In this document: piece after piece, positions 1 through 8,649 of the stretch
Layout: each line of letters opens with the position of its first letter
Position numbering within the stretch: the first letter of the stretch is position 1
Origin: Undibacterium sp.
Lineage (GTDB): Bacteria; Pseudomonadota; Gammaproteobacteria; Burkholderiales; Burkholderiaceae_D
Reading direction: 5' to 3'
Assembly (NCBI RefSeq): GCF_030651495.1
Contig: NZ_JAUSFI010000086.1
Coordinates: forward strand, 1 to 64,000
DNA length: 64,000 nucleotides
The notes under the pieces: model-generated
The model's database searches: none
What the model saw: only the letters and a program-made list of their open reading frames with translations
Told to the model about the DNA's origin: nothing
Position numbers and translations under genes: made by a program

Positions 1-68
1 TTGGCAAACACGTCAAGCTTCTTTTGCCGATGTTCTTGCGCAAATAAATCCCCCATTTTGAATGTCAT
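1..68 (-). CDS. Partial CDS, N-terminus only (possible transposase)
   Basis: An open frame runs off the left edge on the minus strand. It starts at ATG 68-66 (MTFKMGDLFAQEHRQKK...) with an AGGAAA-like ribosome site just upstream; an in-frame ATG at 56-54 is the alternative start. Only about 22 residues are visible. The charged start ending in QEHRQKKLDVF is reminiscent of some IS5-type transposase N-termini, but this is too short to assign a family. Treat as an unidentified truncated gene. Confidence 0.4.
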   Translation of the reverse strand, partial: MTFKMGDLFAQEHRQKKLDVFA

Positions 69-146
69 TTCTATTTCCTACCCGCTTGTTTGCAGAAAAA
101 TCGCTCTGATTGCTTAGACAGGTGGGTTTTTAGAAGTTCCCTTCTA

Positions 147-215
147 GCCAACCCGCACTATCCACGCGCCCTCTAGCCGCATTTGGCCCTAAAACCCGCA
201 TCCGCATTGCGTCTT
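147..215. repeat. Degenerate copy of the dispersed REP-like palindrome
   Basis: Contains CGCACTATCCACGCGCC followed about 30 bases later by CCGCATCCGCATTGCGTC, a weak match to the inverted pair seen in clean form at 33210-33268. It is the most diverged of the six copies I recognise. Confidence 0.35.
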
Positions 216-288
216 CCTTTTTAAATAATCACGCAACTTCCGCACATTTTCTGGCATGACTTCCCCGCCGCATTCGGTACAATACCCC

Positions 289-1257
289 ATGCTCTCAGAA
301 TTCGACCTCATCAAGCGCTACTTTGCGCAACACAGTGTGACTGATCCGCGCATCGCCTTGGGAATCGGCGATGATTGCGCCTTGGTCAATCCCACGCCCG
401 GCATGCAGCTGGCGATTTCCACTGACATGCTGGTATCGGGCCGGCACTTCTTCCCCGATGCCGATGCTTTCATGCTCGGACATAAATGTCTGGCGGTGAA
501 TCTCTCCGATCTGGCGGCCATGGGGGCAGCGCCCATGGCATTCACTCTGGCGCTGTCGTTGCCCGAGGCCAACCCCGATTGGCTGGAAAAATTTTCACAA
601 GGCTTGTTGGCCCTGGCCGACGCCCATCAGTGCAGCCTGATCGGTGGCGACACCACTAAGGGGCCATTGAATATCTGCATCACGGTGTTTGGCGAACTAC
701 CGCCAGGCAGTGCGCTGCGGCGCGATGCGGCACAAGTCGGTGACGATATCTGGGTCTCTGGCGCGCTGGGAGATGCACGCCTGGCACTGGCCGGCTACTG
801 GAAAGAAATCCATCTCGAACCGGCAGCACATCAACAGGCCGCGCAACGCATGCATCAGCCAACCCCGCGTATTGCGCTGGGACTGGCGTTGCGTGGTGTC
901 GCCAATGCGGCGCTGGATATTTCAGACGGATTAATAGGCGATCTCGGGCATATTTTAGAGCGTTCAAAGGTCGGTGCCAGCTTACAACTGGACAGCCTGC
1001 CTGCGGGCCTGGTCTTGAGCCAGCAAGCGCTGGAACTGCGGCGAAAATTTACCCTGGCAGGCGGCGACGATTACGAACTCTGCTTTACTGCACCGGTCGC
1101 GCACAGGGCAAAGGTAATCGCTGCGGGCAGCGCCAGTGCCACCCCGGTAACCCGCGTAGGCTGCATAGAGCAAGCCCCAGGGCTGCGACTACTGGATGAT
1201 TTTGGCCAGCCGGTGCAATTACAATTAAGCTCTTTTGATCATTTTTCGACCCCATGA
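289..1257 (+). CDS. thiL: Thiamine-monophosphate kinase
   Basis: ThiL phosphorylates thiamine monophosphate to thiamine diphosphate with ATP, the last step of cofactor synthesis, in the cytosol. The 322-aa product from ATG 289 (MLSEFDLIKRYF) has the usual family start. An in-frame ATG at 256 would add eleven residues unlike the family, so I reject it. Motifs seen: GIGDDCA near the N-terminus, STDMLVSGRHF, the Mg-binding LIGGDTTKG segment, ALDISDGL, and AGGDDYELCF near the C-terminus. Length is normal. The stop codon overlaps the pgpA start (ATGA), so the two are probably translationally coupled. The two are commonly paired in betaproteobacteria. Confidence 0.95.
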   Translation: MLSEFDLIKRYFAQHSVTDPRIALGIGDDCALVNPTPGMQLAISTDMLVSGRHFFPDADAFMLGHKCLAVNLSDLAAMGAAPMAFTLALSLPEANPDWLEKFSQGLLALADAHQCSLIGGDTTKGPLNICITVFGELPPGSALRRDAAQVGDDIWVSGALGDARLALAGYWKEIHLEPAAHQQAAQRMHQPTPRIALGLALRGVANAALDISDGLIGDLGHILERSKVGASLQLDSLPAGLVLSQQALELRRKFTLAGGDDYELCFTAPVAHRAKVIAAGSASATPVTRVGCIEQAPGLRLLDDFGQPVQLQLSSFDHFSTP

Positions 1258-1778
1258 CAATTTTAGAATCTGGCCAGCAGGCAAAAATTACCAGGCCCAC
1301 GGCGCGCTTCATGCTGGGGCATTCGGCCCATATACTGGCACAGGGCTTTGGCAGCGGCCTCTCGCCCATCATGCCGGGCACTACCGGTACCTTGTTTGCC
1401 TGGCTGACTTTCCATGTCTTGTCGGTACGCTGGCCGGATTTTTTTACCCCGCTGCATTGGGCCATCATCATTGCCCTCGGTTTTGTCTTTGGCGTGTGGG
1501 CTTGCGCGGTCACCGGGAAAAATATGGGAGTGCCTGACCATGGCAGTATGGTGTGGGATGAGATTATTGCGTTCTGGCTGGTGCTATTGCTAGTCACGCC
1601 TGCCGACTTCAAGACCCAGTGCTGGGCCTTTCTTTGGTTCCGTTTTTTTGATATGGTGAAACCACCACCGATAGGCTATTTTGACCGGCGCTTTAAAGGT
1701 GGCTTTGGCGTGATGTGGGACGATATCGTGGCCGCGTTTTTTACTTTACTGGTGTTTGCCTTGTGGCGGGCTGTCTGA
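1254..1778 (+). CDS. pgpA: Phosphatidylglycerophosphatase A
   Basis: PgpA removes the phosphate from phosphatidylglycerophosphate to give phosphatidylglycerol at the inner membrane. The 174-aa product shows the family's GTTGTLFAW segment, the acidic pair in VWDEIIAFWLVLL, and several hydrophobic helices (FFTPLHWAIIIALGFVFGVWACAV, the WAFLWFRFFDMVKPPPIGYFDR region, and a C-terminal helix). The start overlaps the thiL stop by four bases. In relatives cinA/pncC and pyrF often follow directly. Here pncC lies 4.3 kb away, separated by a peptidase, a lipoprotein and a two-component system. Confidence 0.93.
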   Translation: MTILESGQQAKITRPTARFMLGHSAHILAQGFGSGLSPIMPGTTGTLFAWLTFHVLSVRWPDFFTPLHWAIIIALGFVFGVWACAVTGKNMGVPDHGSMVWDEIIAFWLVLLLVTPADFKTQCWAFLWFRFFDMVKPPPIGYFDRRFKGGFGVMWDDIVAAFFTLLVFALWRAV

Positions 1779-1824
1779 GCTGCTGGGCTGCCCGAACTAC
1801 CTGAAAGGCATCTCACCGTGTAAA

Positions 1825-2649
1825 CTAGGGCGCAATGGAAGCGACTTGCTCCTGCCGCTTCGTGTTCATGGTTAAAAATCGACGAATCTTCAAGGCATCG
1901 ACAAATCTGGCCGAACTTGCTCCGGCGTTTAACAAGACCAGGGTCGCTTTTTTTCCCGCCAGCTTGATGCGCATGATCAGACAATTGCCCGCCTCATTGG
2001 TAAATCCGGTTTTAGAGAGCAGGATATCCCAGCCCTGGCTCCCCACCAGGCGGTTGGTATTGCGAAATTTTACGCGATGTCCCTTAATCGTAATCAGGTT
2101 AGAACTATCCGTCGTGATATCAGCGATCTCGGGATAACGAGAAGCGGCGACCGCCATTTTGACCAGATCAGCGGCGGTCGACGTATTGTTGGGGGATAAA
2201 CCCGTTGCTTCTTCAATCACCGTATTACTCATCCCCAGGCTTTTCATTTTTGCCCGTACGGCATGGACAAATTTGAGATTCCCCCCTGGATAAGTCCGGG
2301 CAAGCGCTGCCGCGGCGCGATTATCGGATGACATTAAGGCGAGCTGCAACATTTCCCGCCGCGCTAAAGAAGTCCCTAACGGCACATGTGAGCGGCTATG
2401 TTTTAACATATCAAAATCAGCTTGCTCTATGGAGATGATTTCATCCATATTCGGCTTGGCATCCAATATCACCATCGCTGTCATTAACTTGGTCAAGGAG
2501 GCAATCGGCACTTTAACATTGGCATTTTTTTCAAATAAGACTTGCTCTGTCCCATCCTCGACCACCACCGCATACTGAGAATTAAGCGGCATGGCAGCGC
2601 TGCTGACAGCATAAAAAAATGCCAGTGTGCCAAAAATTCGCTTCACCAT
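1825..2649 (-). CDS. PBP7-type D-alanyl-D-alanine endopeptidase (peptidase S11)
   Basis: Low-molecular-weight penicillin-binding protein, predicted to cleave cross-links or terminal D-Ala of peptidoglycan in the periplasm. From the chosen ATG at 2649 (GGTGG upstream) the product is 274 aa with a signal peptide (MVKRIFGTLAFFYAVSSAAM). The three active-site motifs are present in order: SLTK at about residues 51-54, SDN at 108-110, and KTG at 213-215. There is no clear C-terminal PBP5-type domain or amphipathic anchor, so it resembles PbpG (PBP7/8) more than DacA. A frame open to 2697 adds 16 residues before the signal peptide and is unlikely. It is monocistronic on the minus strand. Confidence 0.88.
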   Translation of the reverse strand: MVKRIFGTLAFFYAVSSAAMPLNSQYAVVVEDGTEQVLFEKNANVKVPIASLTKLMTAMVILDAKPNMDEIISIEQADFDMLKHSRSHVPLGTSLARREMLQLALMSSDNRAAAALARTYPGGNLKFVHAVRAKMKSLGMSNTVIEEATGLSPNNTSTAADLVKMAVAASRYPEIADITTDSSNLITIKGHRVKFRNTNRLVGSQGWDILLSKTGFTNEAGNCLIMRIKLAGKKATLVLLNAGASSARFVDALKIRRFLTMNTKRQEQVASIAP

Positions 2650-2898
2650 TTGAATCCACCAGGAGTAAGAGAAAAAATGTGCCGGCATGCCAAGCAATGT
2701 AAGTGGATCGTCATTTTGCCTTTCGAAACCTATAAATGAATTTCATGTCAACGCTATCGAATTGGCTACTTGAGCTATGCCAAAGCACATAAAATTTTCC
2801 GGCTTTGGCATACCATCTGAGAGGCAGTTAATCCATTTCTCAGATGTTTATGCTCATGACTGATGCCAACGGCCGCAGCCATGAGAGTGACGCGTCAG

Positions 2899-3432
2899 TT
2901 ATTGGGCCGGATAAACAATGTCAGCACGGCGATTTTCTGCCCACGATGCTTCATTATTGCCATTGGCTTTCGGCTTTTCTTTACCTAAAGAGACGGCTTC
3001 TATTTGCCCATCTGACGCACCCGACAAGACCATCGCTTTACTTACCGCCTCTGCACGTTTTTGACCTAAAGCAAGGTTGTACTCGCTGCCGCCACGCTCA
3101 TCGGTATTGCCTTGAATGAGGATTTTTCTGGCTTTATTGCTGGCTAAAAATTTTGCATGAGCATCTACCACAGGGTTAAATTCTTTTTTAACGCCGTAGC
3201 TATCAAAATCAAAATACACACTGCGTTTCGACAAGATATTTTTTGGATCGTTAAGTGGATCCATGGCGGGAGCTACAACCGCAGCAACTGTGCGCCTATC
3301 TGGCGTGGTCACGGTACTAGACCCAGCCGCAGCCGGGGATACTGGTTTTTCTGCTACTTTTACTGGCGAGCTGCAAGCCGCCAAAAATAGAGCGCCAGAT
3401 ACGACGGTGGTGAATGTGGCGATGGCACGCAT
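2899..3432 (-). CDS. Pal-like peptidoglycan-associated lipoprotein (OmpA-like domain)
   Basis: The 177-aa protein has a lipoprotein signal ending LAAC with Cys20 as the lipidated residue, a short Pro/Ala-rich linker, then a C-terminal OmpA-like domain (from VYFDFDSYGV to the end). The domain includes the peptidoglycan-binding pattern IQGNTDERGGSEYNLALGQKR and ENRRADIVY. Pal tethers the outer membrane to the wall and normally sits behind tolB. Here there is no tolB or cpoB next to it, so this may be a second, stand-alone Pal-type protein rather than the Tol-Pal member. The gene is transcribed alone from the minus strand. Confidence 0.88.
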   Translation of the reverse strand: MRAIATFTTVVSGALFLAACSSPVKVAEKPVSPAAAGSSTVTTPDRRTVAAVVAPAMDPLNDPKNILSKRSVYFDFDSYGVKKEFNPVVDAHAKFLASNKARKILIQGNTDERGGSEYNLALGQKRAEAVSKAMVLSGASDGQIEAVSLGKEKPKANGNNEASWAENRRADIVYPAQ

Positions 3433-3613
3433 TAAAATTCCCTTAGAAAGTCTTCGTTATTTGGATGAATTGACGTTTTTTTACTGCTGATCATGCACAG
3501 CAAATTTCAAAACTTCCCTAGTGTGCCTGACTAGACTTAGGCGAAACTTAAACGCGGCACCACGTTCATCAAGCCTCGTTAAAATACGGGAAATTGATAC
3601 CCGACGCCGGTCG

Positions 3614-3679
3614 CCGAATTAACCGAATTAACCGGATTAACCAAATTAACCAAATTAACAGAATTAACCGAATTAACTT
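3614..3679. repeat. 9-bp tandem repeat (GAATTAACC type) abutting a stop codon
   Basis: About seven copies of a 9-base unit (CGAATTAAC, GGATTAACC, AAATTAACC and variants) run directly into the stop codon of the histidine kinase at 3680-3678. It contains no gene. On the minus strand the unit reads GGTTAATTC. Copy number could vary by slippage. Confidence 0.85.
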
Positions 3680-4991
3680 AGGCAGCTAAAGCAGGAAAAC
3701 TAATTTTTACCGCGAACCCGCCGAGAACGGCATCTGTTAATACGATGCTTGCTTTATGACGCTCAGCAATCGTTTTGGCAATCGCCAAACCAAGCCCACT
3801 GCCGCTGGCGCTAGTTCCAGGCACCCGATAAAAGCGATCAAAAATCCGACTGCGCTCTTCAAGAGGGATGCCGCTACCGGAATCTTGAATGATCAGCTCC
3901 ACTGTCGATGTATAGCGCGCCAGGCTAATTTGGACACACCCATGGTCCGGGATGTAACGAATGGCATTATCGAGAAGATTGCGTAGCATGACGCGCAGGC
4001 TTTCGGCATCGCCAGTGATATAGGCGGATGCCAGGATGTCACTTTTCATGTGTATATTTTTTGACTGCGCAAACGCGCTGACATCAGAGACGGCCTGATC
4101 CACGCAGGCGTTCAATAAGGTTAAGCTCGATTCAAAGTGTTGTGACGAGGGGTCCTGTCTTGCCAGCACCAGCAATTGTTCCACTAAACGCGAAGCGCGG
4201 TCTACCCCGCCTAGCAGGCGCGTAACCCCTTGCGCCAGCGCGACATCATCTTTGGATCTGGCCAAAGTTTGCACCTGCAAGCGCAGTGCCGTCATCGGCG
4301 AGCGTAGTTCATGTGCGGCATCGGCAACAAATCTCTGCTGCGACTGTATCGCCTGTGCCATACGAACAAATAAGGAATTGAGTTCAGTCACCAGCAAGGA
4401 AACCTCTTGCGGCACCCCCTGGTCAGATACCGGCTCGATCGATTCCGCGCTACGGTTGGCCAGATCCTGCCCTATGCGATTGAGCGGTGCCAGCGCAGAA
4501 GTGACAACCCACCAGGCGGCGCCAAACAACAGCAAAGAGACCGGAATCACTGGCCATAAGGCGCTCAGGGCGAGAGACATCGCACGTTCGCGCCTGGTGT
4601 CGATTTTCTGGGCCACCTGCACCACGCGCTTGTTGGCGCTGACGGCATACACGCGCCAGTCGCCATTTTCCAGTGCTACCGTGGAATAGCCCAGCACCGC
4701 TTGCTGCGGCAAGAATCGGTAGCTACGCGATTGATAGACCCGGGCACCATCTTCGCTCCAGACTTGAACCACAAAATCAAAATGATTGCGCTCTATTCCT
4801 GGCAAGGTATGCCGTTCAATTTGATCAAAATTACTGTCTTGTAAAGATAAGGCCATTTGCTGCATGTGGTAATCGAATAATTTATTCGCTTCCGCCATCG
4901 CCGCCTGGAAAGAGGTGGCAAATTGCAATGCGGCGGCGGCGCCTATCGCGATGCCAAATAACAAAATCAAGCGAACGCGTAAGGATTTCAT
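3678..4991 (-). CDS. Two-component sensor histidine kinase, QseC/TctE-like
   Basis: Membrane sensor of 437 aa, cotranscribed with the response regulator upstream (starts overlap, ATGA at 4988-4991). Layout: transmembrane helix at about 7-28, a periplasmic domain of about 110 residues, a second helix at about 140-168, HAMP-like linker, and a HisKA dimerisation domain with phospho-acceptor His227 in FVADAAHELRSPMTALR. The ATPase domain has an N-box (RNLLDNAIRY, about 336-345), G1 (DSGSGI, about 370) and G2 (GSGLGLAI). Spacing is typical of the QseC/PmrB/TctE group. The ligand cannot be told from sequence. The gene ends in a 9-bp tandem repeat tract. Confidence 0.9.
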   Translation of the reverse strand: MKSLRVRLILLFGIAIGAAAALQFATSFQAAMAEANKLFDYHMQQMALSLQDSNFDQIERHTLPGIERNHFDFVVQVWSEDGARVYQSRSYRFLPQQAVLGYSTVALENGDWRVYAVSANKRVVQVAQKIDTRRERAMSLALSALWPVIPVSLLLFGAAWWVVTSALAPLNRIGQDLANRSAESIEPVSDQGVPQEVSLLVTELNSLFVRMAQAIQSQQRFVADAAHELRSPMTALRLQVQTLARSKDDVALAQGVTRLLGGVDRASRLVEQLLVLARQDPSSQHFESSLTLLNACVDQAVSDVSAFAQSKNIHMKSDILASAYITGDAESLRVMLRNLLDNAIRYIPDHGCVQISLARYTSTVELIIQDSGSGIPLEERSRIFDRFYRVPGTSASGSGLGLAIAKTIAERHKASIVLTDAVLGGFAVKISFPALAA

Positions 4992-5650
4992 CCGGTTTTC
5001 TCTATCATGTAGCCGACGCCACGCACATTAACAATAAATTTTTGCCCTAATTTTTTGCGCAAGCCATGAATATAGACTTCGACGGCATTGCTTTCCACTT
5101 CACCGGACCAGCCAAAGAGTCGCTCTTCCAGCTGACTACGGGACAATATCGCGCCGGGGCGAGTGATCAAGGCATCGAGAATTGCCCACTCGCGCGAAGA
5201 GAGGATAATTTGACCATGACTGTTGGTGACTTCTTTCGTAATGGAGTTAATCGCAATATCGCCATTTTTGTACAGCAGCTCAATGCGGCCACGCGCACGC
5301 CGCACCAGCGCATGCAGGCGCGCAATCAATTCGTCGAGATCAAAAGGTTTCACCAGATAATCATCGGCACCGGCATGCAAGCCTAGTACACGTTGTGCGA
5401 CCGTGTCGCGGGCGGTCATCACTAAAACAGGAAGAGAGTCGCCACGCGATCGCAGCGCACGTAAAATGTCCATTCCATCACGCTGCGGCAAACTCAGATC
5501 AAGCAAAAGGGCATCATAGCTATGCATATGAAGTGCATTTTCTGCGGTGACGCCATTGGTGACCCAATCCACCAGGATCGCTTCGCCCTCCAGTGCGATC
5601 TGAATATTCTCACCGATCATGGTGTCATCTTCAACCAACAAAACTTTCAT
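4988..5650 (-). CDS. OmpR-family response regulator (QseB/TctD-like)
   Basis: 220 aa. The receiver domain has the acidic pocket EDD near residues 7-9, phospho-acceptor Asp51 in LLLDLSLPQRDG, Thr in VMTARD and Lys in LVKPFDLDE. The C-terminal winged-helix DNA-binding domain ends VNVRGVGYMIEK. It is the first gene of a two-gene minus-strand operon with the sensor kinase at 3678-4991, coupled by a four-base overlap. It probably controls its own operon or the neighbouring envelope genes (peptidase, lipoprotein), but that is inference from position only. Confidence 0.92.
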   Translation of the reverse strand: MKVLLVEDDTMIGENIQIALEGEAILVDWVTNGVTAENALHMHSYDALLLDLSLPQRDGMDILRALRSRGDSLPVLVMTARDTVAQRVLGLHAGADDYLVKPFDLDELIARLHALVRRARGRIELLYKNGDIAINSITKEVTNSHGQIILSSREWAILDALITRPGAILSRSQLEERLFGWSGEVESNAVEVYIHGLRKKLGQKFIVNVRGVGYMIEKTG

Positions 5651-6141
5651 AGTGTGTCTTTAAGGTAAAAATGACAGACTGAACAATCAGCTGTCATTGC
5701 CGGATTGTAAGCGAATCGAGGCATCAAGATGAAATAGCGGATCACAGGCCGGTTAATCGGTGAGCCGCCAGCTACTCACCAACACGTTACGGTGCATGCT
5801 GAGGTTTGCTGACTGACGGTCATGCAAGTTCAATTCTAAAAATGGAAACTTCCAAAGCAAACACGCATATCCCATGAGGGCTACAGCTGATTTTCGGCCT
5901 GTAGACCGCACGGATATTGCGCCTTGATTTTCAGAAACTTCTTAAAGTCTATTTTTAGAGCACGTACCCTTGTGCAAATTCTCGCAATACCGACGTATTA
6001 CCCCGGTTTGCACCGCGCTCCGCCTCTCTATAAATGTCGTTTAAGAAGCTCTCTTTCAGGCATAAAAATAGAAAAAATCGCAAAACCTTAGCATCAAAGT
6101 GGTAAAGTATTTCTGCGCCCAACACCATAGGAGACCATGTC
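5651..6141. other. Intergenic region between response regulator and pncC
   Basis: Gap of about 490 bases with divergent promoters expected at both ends. It holds one REP-like palindrome (5861-5923). The rest is AT-rich. I see no convincing gene; an open frame at 5955-6299 on the minus strand is antisense to pncC and has no recognisable features. Confidence 0.6.
5861..5923. repeat. REP-like palindromic repeat, copy 2
   Basis: Begins ACGCATATCCCATGAGGG and ends GCACGGATATTGCGCC, an imperfect inverted pair around a GC-rich centre that includes CTACAGCTGATTTTCGGCCTGTAG, itself a small hairpin. It belongs to the same family as the clean copy at 33210-33268. Confidence 0.65.
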
Positions 6142-6627
6142 ATGCTTAACTCAATTGAACGCGCGGAAAAACTTGGCGATGCACTTAAATCACGCAAGCT
6201 TTTACTGACCGTCGCCGAATCTTGTACCGGTGGCGGGGTCTGCCAAGCCATTACCGAAATTGCCGGCTCCTCCGAATGGTTTGATTGTGGCTTTGTCACT
6301 TATTCAAATGCATCGAAAACGGGATTGCTGAACATTGCCGATTCACTGCTGGCACAGCACGGAGCCGTCAGTGAAGAAATCGCAGCGGCCATGGCCGAAG
6401 GCGCGCTGGCTAACTGCGAGGCCCAAGTTGCCCTGTCCACCACGGGCATTGCGGGGCCAACTGGCGCGGTACCGGGCAAGCCGGTGGGAACCATCTGTTT
6501 CGGCTGGGTCGTTGGCGGTGTCACTCATACAGAGAGAAAAGTGTTTGCAGGCGACCGTCACTCGGTACGCGAGCAAACCGTCGCGTATGCCTTAGATCGA
6601 CTACTGCGCTATGTAGATGAAATCTGA
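6142..6627 (+). CDS. pncC: Nicotinamide-nucleotide amidohydrolase (CinA C-terminal domain)
   Basis: PncC deamidates nicotinamide mononucleotide to nicotinate mononucleotide in NAD salvage. The 161-aa protein is the stand-alone CinA C-terminal domain, with family motifs AESCTGGGVCQAITEIAGSSEWFDCGF near the N-terminus, SNASKTGLL, and STTGIAGPTGAVPGKPVGTICFG in the centre. A TAGGAGA ribosome site precedes ATG 6142. The last 11 bases overlap the start of the next response regulator in another frame, so the three genes pncC, regulator and kinase may form one transcript. Confidence 0.92.
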   Translation: MLNSIERAEKLGDALKSRKLLLTVAESCTGGGVCQAITEIAGSSEWFDCGFVTYSNASKTGLLNIADSLLAQHGAVSEEIAAAMAEGALANCEAQVALSTTGIAGPTGAVPGKPVGTICFGWVVGGVTHTERKVFAGDRHSVREQTVAYALDRLLRYVDEI

Positions 6628-7363
6628 GTTGCCATCTCCTACGCGCATACAGGTATTGCTGGTCGACGATGACGCTGAAATCGGCGAGTTACTGGGCCGG
6701 TATCTGGAAAAATTTGGCATTACCTGCCTTGCCGTCAGCGATGGCAAGGCCATGCGCCAGCAGCTGGCGATACAGGCACCCGACGTCATCTTATTGGATC
6801 TGATGCTCCCCGGCGAAGATGGCTTATCCTTATTGCGGTTTTTACGTACCGCTGCAGAATTTAGCCGTATTCCGGTAGTGATGCTGACTGCACGCGGAGA
6901 GTTTTCCGACAAGATCATCGGACTAGAATCGGGCGCTGATGACTATGTCGTGAAACCATTTGATCCGCGTGAACTGGTGGCGCGCATCCATACGGTGCTG
7001 CGTCGCAGCCATCCAGAACCGCGCTCGCCTCAACACACCACCAACAAAGAGATCGTCTTCAATCGGCGCCGGCTCAATTGCCATAGCCGCCAGCTGACGA
7101 CCACAAAAAACACGGTCATTCCATTATCCAATGCAGAATTTCGTTTATTGATGGCGTTTATCGAGCGGCCGGACCGGGTGCTTAGCCGCGATCAATTGCT
7201 TGATATCGCGCGCGGCAAGTCGGCCGACAGCTTTGACCGCAGCATCGATATTTTAGTATCTCGCTTACGCCAAAAATTGGATGATGATCCGCGCCAGCCA
7301 AGCATGCTAAAAACCATACGCGGTGAAGGCTACATGTTGACGCTGCAAGCCCAGAGCACCTAA
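6617..7363 (+). CDS. OmpR-family response regulator
   Basis: 248 aa. The receiver domain has acidic residues in VDDDAE, phospho-acceptor Asp61 in VILLDLMLPGEDG, Thr in MLTARGE and Lys in VVKPFDPRE. A C-terminal winged helix follows (SRDQLLDIARG, then IDILVSRLRQKLDDDP, ending IRGEGYML). The start overlaps pncC by 11 bases and the stop is six bases before the partner kinase, so it is tightly coupled to both. Target genes are not evident; the EF-hand protein gene lies immediately downstream of the pair. Confidence 0.92.
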   Translation: MKSELPSPTRIQVLLVDDDAEIGELLGRYLEKFGITCLAVSDGKAMRQQLAIQAPDVILLDLMLPGEDGLSLLRFLRTAAEFSRIPVVMLTARGEFSDKIIGLESGADDYVVKPFDPRELVARIHTVLRRSHPEPRSPQHTTNKEIVFNRRRLNCHSRQLTTTKNTVIPLSNAEFRLLMAFIERPDRVLSRDQLLDIARGKSADSFDRSIDILVSRLRQKLDDDPRQPSMLKTIRGEGYMLTLQAQST

Positions 7364-7369
7364 AACCCC

Positions 7370-8479
7370 ATGAAACGCATTTTCTCTGACACGATTTTTT
7401 CCCGCCTGTTCGGGCTAGCGATGGCCGCCGTGATAGTCAGCCACATCATGACTTTTGTCTTGCTGTTCGTATTTTTGGGTGAGCATCTTCCGCCTCATCC
7501 ACCGGGACGTGTGGATGAGATCGGCCATCACTCCGTGCCCGCTTCCGCGTCTTACCTATCCGATAGCCCGCGCCTGCCACCACCCCGCCACGAGGGAGGT
7601 TTGATGTCAGGCCCATTTTTGGGTTTCTTCGTGAGCATGATGCTGCAACTGATCATTTTGGCGATGGCAGCGTGGTGGGGTTCCCGCAGCCTGGCAAAAC
7701 CACTACAAGGTTTGGCACAAGCCGCACGTCAGATTGGCGACAAGCTGAATCCGCCCGCATTGCTAGAAAGCGGCCCGGCAGAAGTGCGGCAAGCGGCGCA
7801 GGTTTTTAATCAAATGCAGCAGAAAATTAGCGATCAAATGACAGAAAGAGGCCGTTTTCTGGCCTCAGTCTCACACGATCTGCGTACCCCCCTGACCCGC
7901 ATGTATTTACGGGTTGAGCATCTGGACGATGGTATTGCCAAAGCCAAGTTACAGCAAGACATAGAAGAAATGCGCCATATGCTCGATGCCACCCTCGACT
8001 ATTTACGCAACAATGGGCAAACGGCTGATCTCACTCAACTGGGGCAAAGCTTAGATATTCAGGCACTGCTGGAAGCGCTGGTCGATGATGCAAAAGAGCA
8101 AGGCAAAGAGCTGAGCCTGACTGGAGAAGCGAAGTTAATCATGGCGATTCCGTCGGACTTGCGCCGCTGCCTCAGCAACTTGCTGGAAAATGCGCTCCAC
8201 TATGGCAAATGCGCACGGATTACGCTACACGATAGCGAGAAACAATTAGTCATTCGCATCAGCGATCAAGGCCAGGGAATACCGGAAGATGCCTTGCAAC
8301 AAGTATTCGAACCGTTTTATCGCCTTTCCTCCTCGCGCAGCAAGAACAATGGCGGCGTAGGACTTGGCCTCAGCATTGCCAGAGAAATCGTGCGGCAACA
8401 CGCCGGGGAACTTATCCTGTTCAACAACCCCGAAGGAATAGGACTCACTGCGCAAATTACCCTTACCAGGATGACTTAG
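7370..8479 (+). CDS. Two-component sensor histidine kinase
   Basis: 369-aa membrane kinase, partner of the regulator ending six bases upstream. Transmembrane helices lie at about 13-37 and 80-103, enclosing a short periplasmic loop of about 40 residues that is rich in His and Pro (EHLPPHPPGRVDEIGHH, then PRLPPPRHEGG). HAMP follows, then HisKA with His169 in FLASVSHDLRTPLTR, the N-box SNLLENALHYG, G1 DQGQGI and G2 GGVGLGLSIA. The His-rich loop could bind a metal cation, which would be a guess consistent with the downstream EF-hand protein. The actual signal is unknown. Confidence 0.9.
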   Translation: MKRIFSDTIFSRLFGLAMAAVIVSHIMTFVLLFVFLGEHLPPHPPGRVDEIGHHSVPASASYLSDSPRLPPPRHEGGLMSGPFLGFFVSMMLQLIILAMAAWWGSRSLAKPLQGLAQAARQIGDKLNPPALLESGPAEVRQAAQVFNQMQQKISDQMTERGRFLASVSHDLRTPLTRMYLRVEHLDDGIAKAKLQQDIEEMRHMLDATLDYLRNNGQTADLTQLGQSLDIQALLEALVDDAKEQGKELSLTGEAKLIMAIPSDLRRCLSNLLENALHYGKCARITLHDSEKQLVIRISDQGQGIPEDALQQVFEPFYRLSSSRSKNNGGVGLGLSIAREIVRQHAGELILFNNPEGIGLTAQITLTRMT

Positions 8480-8649
8480 GTACAGGGCAGATCAGCATAC
8501 CGGCATGCGCCGAACAATCCGGTTGACAGAAAAAAACCTTATGTTTCAGGATTGATACAAACAAGACACATCCCCGCAACATCCATAGGCGAGACTGCTA
8601 ACAGTAGAAATTATTTACAAAATTGCGCCAACCAGCGAGGAGTGTCACT